NCBI GenBank assembly: GCA_037954665.1
Contig: JBBMOL010000202.1
Span: forward strand, 907,304 to 971,303
Reading direction: 5' to 3'
From: Laguncularia racemosa
Taxonomy: Eukaryota > Streptophyta > Magnoliopsida > Myrtales > Combretaceae
Length of the DNA stretch: 64,000 nucleotides
Under the pieces are notes generated by a model. That model searched no databases, had not been told where the DNA came from, and saw only the letters and a program-made list of their open reading frames with translations. Below, in pieces: positions 46,376 through 57,402 of this stretch. Numbering within the stretch: position 1 is the first letter of the stretch; the number at the start of each line of letters is the position of its first letter. A program made the position numbers and the translations under genes.

Positions 46376-47281
46376 ATGGAGGTAAAAACATCAATACTTA
46401 CGATTACCCTTTTCATCCTTCAGCTCCTCTTTGCCCTCCACACACAAATTCAAGCAGCTCCCACCTCAAACTTGTTCCGAGAATACATAGGAGCTGAATT
46501 CAAAAACGTCAAGTTCACCGATGTTCCGGTTAATCCTGGGGTCGAATTCCACTTCATTCTCTCTTTTGCAATGGACTACGACGCCTCCGGTTCCCTTACC
46601 AATGGAAAATTCAACGTCTTCTGGGACTCGAACAACCTTAGTCCATCCCAAGTTTGCTCAATCAAATCACAGCATTCCAATGTTAAAGTTGGTCTAAGTC
46701 TAGGAGGAGGCGGTAACAAGGCTTATTTCAACCCCTCATCCATCAGTTCTTGGGTATCAAATGCTGTCTCTTCTCTTACAAGCATCATCAATCAGTATAA
46801 TTTAGACGGTATCGATATCGATTACGAGCTTTTTCAAGCCGACCCCGAAACGTTCGCCGAATGCATTGGTCAATTGATTAGTAAACTTAAAAGCAATGGA
46901 GTTATTTCTTTCGCGTCGATCGCGCCCTATGATGTCGATCAAGTTCAAGCGCACTATCAAGCTTTGTGGAGGAAACACGGAAGCATTATAGATTATGTGA
47001 ATTTTCAATTCTATGCTTATGATAAGGGGACTTCCGTGGCGCAATTCATGAACTACTTTAAAGAGCAGAGCTCTAACTATAATGGAGGCAAGGTGCTGGC
47101 AAGTTTCATAAGCGATGGAAGTGGAGGACTTTCACCCCAGAATGGATTTTTCACTGCTTGTAGTAGATTGAAGAGTGAAGGTAAATTGCATGGGATTTTC
47201 GTTTGGTGTGCAGATGAATCCAAGGCCAATGGTTTCCAGTACGAGAAGCAATCCCAATCATTGCTAGCAACTCCTCATTGA
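46376..47281 (+). CDS. Secreted GH18 chitinase (class III type, chitinase 2-like)
   Basis: Intronless 301-residue ORF. Residues 1-27 form a signal peptide (hydrophobic core LTITLFILQLLFAL, likely cleavage after QIQA), so the product is extracellular or vacuolar. The mature part is a GH18 TIM barrel: the strand-3 motif VGLSLGGGG (105-113), the catalytic motif DGIDIDYE (D144, D147, D149, E151; all residues of DxxDxDxE present, E151 the acid), the VNFQFYAYD strand (208-216), and FVWCADESK near the end (275-283), typical of the chitinase 2/tulip bulb chitinase type. Length fits that subfamily. Such enzymes cleave beta-1,4 bonds in chitin and act in defence against fungi or as storage proteins. 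It is the only intact host gene seen; a broken paralogue lies at 43,985-44,306. Activity is inferred from the intact motif. Confidence 0.93.
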   Translation: MEVKTSILTITLFILQLLFALHTQIQAAPTSNLFREYIGAEFKNVKFTDVPVNPGVEFHFILSFAMDYDASGSLTNGKFNVFWDSNNLSPSQVCSIKSQHSNVKVGLSLGGGGNKAYFNPSSISSWVSNAVSSLTSIINQYNLDGIDIDYELFQADPETFAECIGQLISKLKSNGVISFASIAPYDVDQVQAHYQALWRKHGSIIDYVNFQFYAYDKGTSVAQFMNYFKEQSSNYNGGKVLASFISDGSGGLSPQNGFFTACSRLKSEGKLHGIFVWCADESKANGFQYEKQSQSLLATPH

Positions 47282-48464
47282 AATCACGTTTAAAGATTTA
47301 ATCGGCTGTGCTTGCTTTCAAGGCATTGTTGATGTTTATATGGGTAGCGATGTGTATTAGGTCATATGTGATCCTATATTGTACGAATTCTGGCGAATAA
47401 GTTTTTGAGTCATGTAATTGTTGCGGTTCCATAAAAATGTTGAACAATTGCTTCTTTCTCAACACTTTGTTGCATTCCGTCTTATATTCTCTCTTTGACA
47501 TGGAAATTGTTTAGTAATAATAGAAATCCTAATCTATTTATGCTAGAATTTAGGTAAAACTTTCACGTTTTAGGTAAGTTCTATAATTATTTAAGCAAAC
47601 AAAACAAATTTTGAATCCTTTGCTTTGTAAGTTGCATCAAGGAAATTTTTTGGCCTCTATTCATCAAAAAAAATTTGGACCTCTAAAGCAGTATATCGTT
47701 ACAAGTAAAAATGGATCCAAATGACGTAATTATGACACTTCCAATGATGTTATACTATTACTTGTCAATTATAAACAAACTTGTTTTATATTTCATCGTC
47801 AAAAAATTTCGTTATGTGCTAACTAGGAGGCTACTCTCTAAAACCAAGTATGAATTCTCTTGCCTTGTAGTACTCCATTTTAGGGTCCTTAAGCATTGGA
47901 GGAAGACTCTCAATGAAGAATTGGGTCCTATGATAAACCCTGGTTTTCTTTTCTTGAAAAGCAAAAAAATATGACAATTTGGTAAGAAAAAACCAACCAT
48001 TAGATGTTTTTTAATCTTTGCCTTGAACCTTTAAAGCAATTTTTTTTATATAATATATATACCAATATATGTATAAAATGGGATCACATATAATATAACA
48101 AAATTTAAACACTATTTTTAAGAATTTTAAGAGTAAAGCATAAAGGTTCTTAAAAATAAAAACCTTTAAATGAAGATATGGATGGTCTAAGTAAGGTTGG
48201 TAAAACAGCTTTTATCCTAATCCTAACACAACGGAGCATGTGGCTTTCTTTGGTTTGTCATGCTTAGACTTGAGCATACAACTAGCTCCCTTAGATTATG
48301 TTTGGATTGGAGGAAAGAAAAGAGAGGGATGGAATGAAAAAGGAAACAATTCCTCTCAAATTCCTTCCCCTTATTTGGAAAAACAAGAAAAAATGAAAGG
48401 AAAAAAATTTTAACACAAATTTTTTTATAGCCCCTCTAAAATGAAAAGAAATGGAGGGTTGTTG
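47282..48464. other. Chitinase 3' flank and intergenic sequence
   Basis: An AATAAG word at about 47,395 could serve in polyadenylation of the chitinase transcript. After that the sequence is AT-rich with no supported gene. The part 48,290-48,464, starting near TGTTTGGATTGGAGG, is purine-rich and may be a small repeat fragment. It abuts the Athila-like element. Confidence 0.4.
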
Positions 48465-48469
48465 GCTTG

Positions 48470-49914
48470 TGACAGGTCATTTATCCGATCATATCAAATT
48501 ATAAATTTATTAACCTAAAGAAATCTAATAACCTAGTTAGGTAAGTGCATCTATCTAATGTAGTATAGATCACAACAGGTGTCGTCCTGAAGGATCCTAG
48601 AAACAAGTACTATTATTACTGTTTTTCCTACTATTAGTCTAAATTTTAATGTGAGATTAATAAATTAAATTACTAATGAACTAATCTAATAACCCTAAGA
48701 TTAATTATAATCATTGTAATAAATAAATTCAATCACAAAGATATATCATTTATCTTGATCCACTCTAAACTCTAACTTTCTTATAATAAGATTTTGATTA
48801 ATTAATGGTTTATACTTTGCACTGTAAAAATTCTCAATTAAACTAATTACTCCATCGAGTTAATTAATTAATAATCTTAGATGGAATAGTGAAGACCTCT
48901 CCCTCACTATCGCCTTATAAGATTTCATTAAGCTCATAATTCCCAAATAAATACTAAATCTTTTATTTAGAAAATTAAAGTCTTCCTACCTCTAGGTAAA
49001 ACATGCAATCTTTCTATTCATAAAAACCTATCCTATTAGATGAGACTTCTCTCTATCTAACAAGAATCATATATGTAATCAATTCGTGTGCATAGATTAA
49101 TTACACAACAGTTAAAACACATGAATAGATACAAAGACATAAACTTTTAATTAATCAATAAGTAATTCAATCACATTGTTTAGAGTTTCAAAAGATACAG
49201 GGCATATAAATCTACTCCTTCATGGAATCTACAATAATCATGAGAAATCTAGAGAAGTAATAATAATTCATGATGAAAAGAATAAACTCCCATAAGCGTT
49301 TTGTAATTTCTGATGATGCTCCAGCGAATTTTGCCCTCCAAATGTGTGATTTTTCTCTCTTAGGGTTTTTAGAGTGGCTATATGAGAAAATAAAATCAAA
49401 TCCCTCCTTTTCGTAATGAAGCAAGTATTTATAGTTTAGGGAATATGGTAGCATGCACGGCTTAGTGCATGCCCATGCTTGGGGCCATATACTTTGAAAA
49501 AAACGTAAAATTTTGACTTTCCAAGTTCTGCACAACCGTAATCGAGGTTGTGCACTTCGAAATTCCTGCAGTTTCTTCTATGGCAGATTTCTTACTTCAG
49601 CACGACTCTCTACACCACTTGTACAACGGCTAAGGCACAATTGCACAATGCATTTTAATCACTTTTTGCTCCCTAGCACTAGCATCAACACAACAATGCT
49701 AAAGGTTGTGCACATGTGAAAATCATATTTTCTCATATTTTTCCAAATTTCGCTATTTTTTGCTTAAATCTTCTTTAAATCTTTAATTTGTACTCTTTAA
49801 ACCTGAAATCAAATATTAAGCACTTAAGTGTCTTTTTCTTGATAAATTCACACAAAATTCATATAAATTCATATTCAATAAATACTATAAATAAGATTCT
49901 TTTAACACTTATCA
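48470..49914 (-). mobile_element. 3' LTR of the Athila-like element
   Basis: On the minus strand starts TGATAAGTG and ends GACCTGTCA. TATA box TATAAATA at 49,426-49,433 (minus). Just upstream of it, GCATGCAC (49,451-49,458) and GTGCATGC (49,465-49,472) form a perfect 8-bp hairpin. Short ORFs in this LTR recur in the other LTR and are not genes. Confidence 0.88.
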
Positions 49915-49925
49915 AACTTTCCTAC
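49915..49925 (-). promoter_or_regulatory. Polypurine tract of the Athila-like element
   Basis: Minus strand GTAGGAAAGTT directly before the LTR start TGATAAGTG. Athila relatives have a similar GGGGAAAGTT tract in this place (recall). Confidence 0.6.
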
Positions 49926-51489
49926 ACTTAAACGTTTGCTTGTCTTCAAGCAAACAAAAAAAAGACAAGAGAAAAATTCTATCATAAATTATACTTATTA
50001 TAATCTTCAAATCACAAATAGCATTTTTTATTCAATTAATTCTTAGTGATCGGTTAGTGTCTATTGCTCAAACCTACCATAATTGTATGTGTACTTAGCA
50101 TATAGTAATTAGACTTTTCGGATTAATCCAAACAAGTTAAATTAGTATCTTCATTGTTTAACAACCGCTTTCAAAATTACAAAAGAGGTAACAAATCAAA
50201 CAAAATTCAAGTGACTCAGTTATATTTCACCACTTACCAAAAAGTATATAAACCATTCAATTATTTTTCAAAGCACAACAAAAAGAAGTGAAAGTATATG
50301 ACATTTATTATTCCCCCGGATTATTTTCCTTTTTTTTTTTTGCAATTGAATATAATTAAGTAACCCACATAGCAAGCTTTCAGCCGATAATCTTAAGCTC
50401 ATCATCCAAGTTAACAGACATTATTCCCTTAATGGAAAGCATCCCTACGGGCTTATTTACTCAAGTTATAAGACTCAATAAACTTGTCTTTCTTTATATC
50501 CCTTAAAATTATGGTAATTTCATTGGTCGGTCGATCTCAGGACAGGCGACCTTAGGTGACTAGGTTTTAAAAGGACCCCATCAAACCTCCTTGCCTTAAC
50601 ACATAGGGACTCAATATTGATATTTATTATTTTTAAAAAGATCGTTTTAAGAAAATTACCAAGTTAACAATTTCACATGCCCCTTTCACAAAAAGTTGAA
50701 AGAGCTCTCAAAATGATTGAATATTAAATATACTAGCTAGTGAGCTTAAAAACTAAACTAATTCACTTGAAACTAAGGATTTCCATTTACTTCATAACTC
50801 TAAATTTAGCTATTAAATAGCAAATAGATTTACCTCACTTGGATTTCATCCTAAAACTCTAACTAAGTATACCAAGCCTAATAATAGGTGAGTAAGGCAT
50901 GCAAAGTCACTACTTTTAGATATGTATGTATAAGAATACTACTTTTACATTTTAATGAGTATAATTTCAAGGTTTCCACATTTCAATAATAGAAAATCAA
51001 GATTAAAGTTCAATTGCAAACTTGTAAATGGGAGAAAATTTGATTAACAAGAGCATACGATACATAAATAATTCAAAACCTAATTGCTTCTATCTTAATA
51101 TCCCTTTCCCACACTTAATTAAGACATTGTCCCCATTGTCTTTCCAAAGTAAGCATGCATAGGAGAAAGAAAAGAGATAAAAGAAAAATTAAGAAATAAA
51201 AGAAAAAGAACATTAAGGACTTCCCCGATTGTCAACACGTGCAAGTTTGAATTCTATTAAAGCAAAAATTATGCATCATCAAAACTAAAAAAAAAAATGA
51301 AAACACCAAACTAAAAAATATAAAATAAAAGTTAGTCTATCCTAGTCAAGAGAATAAAAATGCAACCAATTCGAATAAAAAGTCTTCTTAGAAGGGAGCT
51401 CAATTAAGTACAAATTAAGAGCATAAAGAAATAAAGTAGTCTGATGAAAAAAAAAATAGAGAGAGGAAAAATGTAAATTAGCATAATAT
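49926..51489 (-). mobile_element. Non-coding 3' region of the Athila-like element
   Basis: About 1.5 kb between the env-position ORF and the polypurine tract. AT-rich with no open frame or domain. I see no tandem array. Confidence 0.55.
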
Positions 51490-54326
51490 CCAGCGCTCAA
51501 TCATCTTCTTCACCACTATCGTCAATGTCTACGGTTGGTGTATCATCTCCTTAATCATCATCTTCCTCATCCACTTCTTCGATATCATCTCCCTCATCAT
51601 TCTCTTCTTCAGAACTAGAGGACTTAACTATAACTAGGTCATTGCCTTTTCTCCTAAATGGTGTAAGAGCATCATCATGTGGTGAAGTAGAGTCGAGAGG
51701 GGAATCATACATTGGTAGATCACTTGGTGGTGGGGAGAAATAGCCAACTTGTCATCCTAGAAATGCCCAAACTATGCTACAAAAGCATTTTTTTTTTCTT
51801 TCTTTCCTTTTTGTTCAGTTCCCTCTCTTCCCATAATTGTCTTTTTAAACTATGAAGTTCATCTTCGAGAAGGTGGGCATTAGAGGTAAAAGTAGCGCAA
51901 GAAGTATATGTTCCTTTAGTTGGAGTTGAATGTTTTGATAGAGTGGGGATGTCAAGTAACTTGACCAACCCCATAGCTGAAATGGGTCATCAGAAATTTT
52001 TGTTGCAAGAATGCCCGGCTCCTCAAGATTTGAGGCTTGAAAGATATCATATCCTTTCAAAAATTTAGTTATATAGCCCCCATAGTATATCCCCTTTGCT
52101 CGAGGATTAGTGACCTGCTGATATAGGAACTTGGCAACTTCAACTCCTATGTTGATATGAAAATTGTTAGTCATACTATAAAGATAAAAATTTTCAAAAT
52201 TGTTTACCACCCCATGACTACTTTTTCTTCCTCTAATGGTGTGTGCCAAGAGGTGATGGAACACTTTCAGATCACTATTTCAAATGGATGATGCTTTAGA
52301 CTTTAAAGGGTTATAACAAATTTTTGCTTCACAAATCTATTCCTAATATCTTTGAGCAAACATGTCTTTAGGCCAAGTGGTTGGCTAGAAACCCGCTATA
52401 TTTACTTTGAATACTAAGTGTTGAAGTTAAGGGGAGAATGTTAAGTTCTCTAATTTAGTTTTGATGTTAACAAAAGAGGAATGAGTGTAATGAATGTTTA
52501 AGATAGCACGTAATTTTCTAAAGTTGAACAAGGAGACAGAAGCTTGTTCAGAACCTTCAAAAGTGATATAAAGACTATTTTTGTTCTGACAGAAGGTGTT
52601 TTAGAAGTTGTGCAGTGTATCCGTAGTTATCGTGGTAACCTTTCAGAAGCACTTTCAGAACCTTCATAACAGGAGAACAGTTGATAGGTTTGTTTCAGAA
52701 GCACTTTCAGAACCTTCAGGACAGTTAACAGGTTTGCTTCAGAAGCACTTTCAGAACATTTCATGTCTGTTACGAATTTTTCCAGATTACGTTCTAAATT
52801 TTATATCGATAGTTTTAATAAATTTCAAGGCCTAGCTCCACGTGTCAAGTATTTTTGGGTAATATACTTGATGTGTCTTACTAAAGTTGGATTTTATATC
52901 ACGGGTTTTTTTAATTTACATAAAGTTTCACAAGATTTTATTCAAAGATTTCATTTTATGATAAAGTGAGATCATATAGGATTTACAAGTTTTATCCAGA
53001 TTTAAAATTGGATATTTGTACTATATTTCGGGAGATCCAACAGTTACAAAGATAAGGATAAGAGATATGGTTGTTATATCAAGATATGGTTCCACAATGT
53101 GAGGGATATCTTCAACAAACTTGATCCAAGAGATATATCCAAAGAAGATCTCGGTCAAACTAATTATCCAAGCTTATCCTCAACAAGAATATCACGAATG
53201 CAGATCTTCCTCAACAGATCCAACTTATTTTTTAATTGAAAATTCAAAAATAAATTCAAGATTATCACGTGGAAAGTAGCCGTTATGTTTTCTCCATATA
53301 TAAAGTGTTTAATTCAAATGAAAAGAGAAGTGAAGAACGTTGAAAAAAAAAACAGAAAAAAGGAACGTGGTTGAAAGAAAAAATTACACACGAGAAGAAA
53401 AGACTCATACATCTTCAAGCAAATATCTTTACATATATATGTGATCCAGAGGAAATTTGTTATTCCTCATTGTTGTTGTTGTTGAGATTCCTTTCTTGGA
53501 AAGGGAATTGTTTGTTGTTTCATCACTGTAGATGAGTGATTAGCTTAGTGAAGAAGCTAGAAAGACTCAACAGTGAGACTTTGCCTTAAAGAGGCTTGTG
53601 TTGTGTATCTTTGATTTGTTGATATAGTGAAACACAACCGGTATAGACAACCGGGGCCCCGGCATGGAGCTAGAAGAGAGGACTGACGCTCGAGGCGGAA
53701 CCTCTATAAATATCTGAGCATTCTACTCTTCTCTACTTATATTTACTGCACATTATTGTTCTTCATTATTGTTATTCACGTGATTTTATTAGTTAAGAGT
53801 TTTAGTTGATTTGCGAAAAAGTGAAATTTTAAGTAATTAATCAATTCACCCCACTCTTGATTAATCTAATTGGGACCAACACTAAGTACAAGCCCAAATA
53901 TCACCCACACTAGTATGTTAGCAATGTGTGTTTCTATCCATATACCTGAAAATAGAGACAGTGACAATCAAATTGTAATGTGGAGAGAAACTTAAGTGCA
54001 ACCTCTCTATAAGCTAGCTATTGTATTTCGAAGTAGATAGCCTAGGGCCTAACACTAATTATTTCGCGAATACGTTCTTCAATTTCGTAGGCCCTAAGTA
54101 TTCTCCAGTCAAGAAATTCATTGTTTCCAAAGGTAAGGTACTCTAGTCCTTTACACTGTTCTTTACTCCAATCTTCGTTAGAGTATTCGGTAGGTGCTTC
54201 ATGCACGACGCCTCATTATGAAGGGGTTTGCTGCCGCTTGTGAGAGTAGAAGGCTGGTTCTTGTGGTTGGTGGGATATAGAAGCATTATGCATTCTCTTC
54301 TTGATCGCTGCCCTTTTTATCCTCAT
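51490..54326 (-). pseudogene. Env-position ORF of the Athila-like element, broken
   Basis: Starts at the ATG complementary to 54,324-54,326 (MRIKRAAIKKRMHNA) and, through stops, reads segments such as EFLDWRILRAYEIEERIREI and LKFLSTLQFDCHCLYFQVYG before the solo LTR interrupts it. It resumes at 52,264 with MFHHLLAHTIRGRKSSHGVV and AKFLYQQVTNPRAKGIYYGG, and ends near 51,490 in an acidic tail (EEDIEEVDEEDDD-like, with a stop). These segments resemble the plant-specific ATHILA ORF family. The start lies directly after a good splice acceptor. The role of this third ORF is not established; an envelope function has only been proposed. This copy is dead. Confidence 0.7.
52419..53881 (+). mobile_element. 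Solo LTR with perfect target duplication inside the Athila-like element
   Basis: 1,463 bp starting TGTTGAAG and ending GGACCAACA (terminal inverted repeat TGTTG/CAACA), flanked by CTAAG on both sides (52,414-52,418 and 53,882-53,886). A TATA-like TATATAAAG lies near 53,294. Between about 52,640 and 52,770 the phrase TTCAGAAGCACTTTCAGAAC occurs three times at ~55-bp intervals, probably promoter repeats. A CCGGGGCCCCGG palindrome lies at about 53,651-53,662. Length and end sequence suggest a Ty1/copia (Sirevirus-like) family; lineage is uncertain without internal sequence. Confidence 0.82.
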
Positions 54327-55122
54327 CTACATAAAAGAAGTATAAAAGAGTTCAAGATAAACAGATATCCAAGTCTAATTCCATAACTTAATCAAAATTT
54401 AAAATAACTTACAATGATGCACAATATCTATAAAAGATTTGTATAAGCAAAGAGTAATGAAATAGGTGTCAATTCTTGACGATAAAATCATAGGGTAAGG
54501 CATAATAGTTAACACAGTCATTTACACAACCATATAATAGGTAGGCAGGATTAAGAATAGGTAAAAAATCAAATCAACACGAGCTCGGGAATTTGGTCGT
54601 ACACAAGATCGTGTAGAAGTGTTAAGACAATTAGAGGAACAAAACCCTCATGAAAGCTTCATGAATTTCTACTTTAGTTCTTAAAATTGCAAAAACCCCC
54701 AATTTTGCAGGCTTAAGAACCTTAGATTGTCAAAATAAGCACTACAAATCAAGATTAAGGGAGCTATTGGTATCAAATGACTTCAACAACAATAAATTGT
54801 ATGTTAGTGGGAAAAGTCCCAAAAGTTATGAAATTTAAAAAAAAAAAAAAATTGGTGATGAACCCTAAGTGTCAAAAGAGATCGTATATGCATGATAGAG
54901 AAACCAAAAATCTCATAAAAGCACAAATGGATGGAAGAAGAAGGTATGTAGTACGATGAGATACTTAGTAAGCAACAACCACTACCTCACACTTACCTAT
55001 ACGCAAAACCACATTCACATATGTAAAAAAAAAAAAAAAAAAAAAAGCAAGATATAGATAAAAATGCAAATTATAATGTGTTTAGGCTTGACATGTACAA
55101 TGAAGTGGAAAGGAAAACTTAC
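54327..55122 (-). other. Candidate intron upstream of the env-position ORF
   Basis: Minus strand donor GTAAGT (first base 55,122, context CCAAGTAAGTTTTCC) and acceptor TTCTTTTATGTAG ending at 54,327, immediately before the ATG at 54,326. Length 796 bases. Both sites fit the plant consensus well. Splicing is not shown by the sequence alone. Confidence 0.5.
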
Positions 55123-55600
55123 TTGGATGTTTGATATAGAGGATCGAAGATAGAGTAGAATGCGAGGGGAAATATGTGAAGTGCAAAGGTAGAGTTTCGT
55201 GAGGGGGATATGTATGAAAGTGGAGCAAAATGAGAGAGCATGTGGGAGAGGTGATAAAAGCAAATATATATATGGACACTTTGCACAGGCTTGTGCATGG
55301 TTGTGCTCGAGGCCATGCAGAGTGCGAAAAAAGTGGTTTAAAGCTATCCCTTTGGGGCACCAGAGTGCCCTGCCTTCTGCATGGTCGTGTTCAAGGTCGT
55401 GTTCGAGATCGTGTAGAGTGCTAAAACGTGATATGAGGGCTCTTGCTGGTAGAGCACGAAGTGTCCTAACTCCTGCATACCCATGCTTGGGGCCAAGCAG
55501 GGTGCCAAAAAGTGCCCAAAAGCTCCTCTTGAAGTGTGCACTGCTTTGAGCACTGTTTGTGCTCAAAGTTGTGCAGGTCTTGGAAGATCGTATAGAATTC
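55123..55600 (-). promoter_or_regulatory. Internal promoter-like region of the Athila-like element
   Basis: Minus-strand TATA-like CCATATATATATTTGC (core 55,265-55,273) followed by a pyrimidine-rich leader (CACCTCTCCCACATGC and on) that leads into the donor at 55,122. Upstream, 55,275-55,600, is a GC-richer block of inverted repeats such as GCACAGGCTTGTGC and a perfect 10-bp pair CTTTGAGCAC (55,544-55,553) and GTGCTCAAAG (55,559-55,568). The arrangement hairpins, TATA, CT-rich leader mirrors that of the element's own LTR near 49,420-49,480. The long minus-strand ORF here is low in complexity and not supported as a gene. Confidence 0.5.
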
Positions 55601-55959
55601 TAATAATATTTTTCAAAGCTACTCGATTCATGAAGTTGTTCATTGGGCACCTTAACATAATTAAAGGGACAAGTGAATAACTTACCAAGTACACTTAAAT
55701 GGTTAAAGCTCGAATTTCCTAACTTGGTTAATGCTTCCCTACATTTAAAGATAACTCTCACTCTACACAAGTAAACTAAACTCTTCTCTGCACATCTGTA
55801 CTTTTTTTTTTAAAGAACAAAGTTGGTCTGATAAAGTAAAAGTAAAACAAAAAGCAACTTAACATACCTAAGTTAATCATGGGTTACCTCCTACGAAGTG
55901 CACTTTTTTAATGTCATTGGCTCAACATCCTTCACTTTGGTTGGTTAACTGTCTGGTAA

Positions 55960-57402
55960 TTAGAGTTTAAACCCCTCATGGTATTCGTGTGCTATCCCGT
56001 CTCCTATGTATAATTTTAGTCTATGGCCATTTACTTTGAAATTGTCATGCTCCGAGTGTTTAAGTTCCATTGCACCATGCGGAAAGACTTGTTTCACTAC
56101 AAAGGGGCCAAACCATCTTGATTTCAACTTTCCGAGAAAAGGTTTCAACCAAAAATTAAACAAAAGCACTTGGTCCCCTTCCTTGAACTCCCTTGGATGG
56201 TAGATGTATCTGTCATGATAGTTTTTCATCATTTCCTTATATATCTTCATATTCTCATATGCTTGTCTTCGCTACTCATCAAGTTTGTTTAGTTATAGCT
56301 TCCTCTTGAATCCAGCAGCTTCTAAGTGGAAATTTGCCAACTTGATTACCCAATACACCTTGGGTTCAATCTCCACTGGAGGTAACAGGACTTTCCGTAA
56401 ACCAGCCTATAAGGAGTAGTTCTCAAATGTGTTTTGTAGGTTGTTCAATATGCCCATAAGGCATCATCGAGCTTTTCTACCCAATCTCTTCTATTATGCT
56501 AGACTGTTTTTTCTAAAATTCTTTTCAATTCATGATTAGAAACTTCAACTTGTCTGCTCGTCTAGGGGTGGTAAGGTGTAGCAATTCGATGTGTCACACC
56601 ATATTTTCTTAACACCCTCTCCAATTGTGTATTACAAAAGTGTGTTCCCCTATCACTTATAATGGCTCTAGGGATTCCAAAACAGGATAACAGCTTCTTA
56701 AAGAACTTTATAACTACTCAAGCATCATTTGTGGACAAAGCTTGTGCCTCAACCCATTTAAAGACATAGTCTACTGCTACTAAAATGTACTTATTCCTAA
56801 AAGAAATAGGGAATGGTCCTATGAAGTCAATGCCCCATAAGTTAAAAACCTCACATTCTAAAATAAAGTTTTGAGGCTTCTCATCTCTCCGTGATGTGTT
56901 CCCTACCTGTTGACATCTATCACATGTGATGTAGCAATGGGGAGTATCCTTAAATATTTTAGGCCAATAGAAACTGGCTTCCGAAACTTTATGTGCAATC
57001 CTATTGGCTGAGTAATGACCACTAGTAGGGTCGAAATGACATTCTTCGAGGATTTACCACCCCTCTTCATGTGAGACACATCTCCTTATGACTTGATCTC
57101 CATAGACCCGAAAAAGGAAGGGTCATCCCAGTAATAGTATTTAAGTTATGAAAAGAACTTCTTTCTTGCATGGTAGCTAAGTTCATTGGGAAGGACTGTT
57201 ACCTCAAGATAATTTGCAAAGTCTGTAAACCAAGGAGTCTTTATGTTCATAAGCTAGCAAATTGCTTATAATTTTTCTTTAGGAAAGGAGTCATTGATGT
57301 CTTCTTCCTTCAGCTCCTCTAAATAGGGATTCTCAAGCCTTGAGAGATGATCAACTACTAGATTCTCTACCCCTTTTGTCTTAAGCTTTGTGTCTATTTT
57401 CA
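55960..57402 (-). pseudogene. Integrase of the Athila-like element, broken
   Basis: The C-terminal part is open at 55,960-56,250 (YHDRYIYHPREFKEGDQVLL, then KSRWFGPFVV and NGHRLKLY), typical of Athila integrase ends. The zinc-binding and catalytic core, about 56,250-57,400, are readable only through many stops, with Trp and Gln codons frequently lost. Confidence 0.75.

Noticed and set aside
46802..47044. 80-codon minus-strand ORF
   Set aside because: Antisense shadow of the chitinase gene; the plus frame has the GH18 motifs.
47711..47974. 87-codon plus-strand ORF after the chitinase
   Set aside because: No domain, no promoter or codon signal, AT-rich intergenic setting.
49212..49535. 107-codon ORF resembling another at 62,190-62,450
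   Set aside because: Both are at the same place in the two Athila-like LTRs; the similarity is explained by LTR homology.
52439..53881. Solo LTR starting at TGTTAAGTTC with an upstream purine tract AAGGGGAGAA
   Set aside because: The start at 52,419 gives a perfect CTAAG target duplication and a TGTTG/CAACA terminal pair, so the purine run is inside the LTR.
55015..55566. 183-codon minus-strand ORF with hydrophobic tail
   Set aside because: Low-complexity, lies in a promoter-like region with overlapping ORFs in other frames, and ends in a T-rich run translated as poly-Phe.
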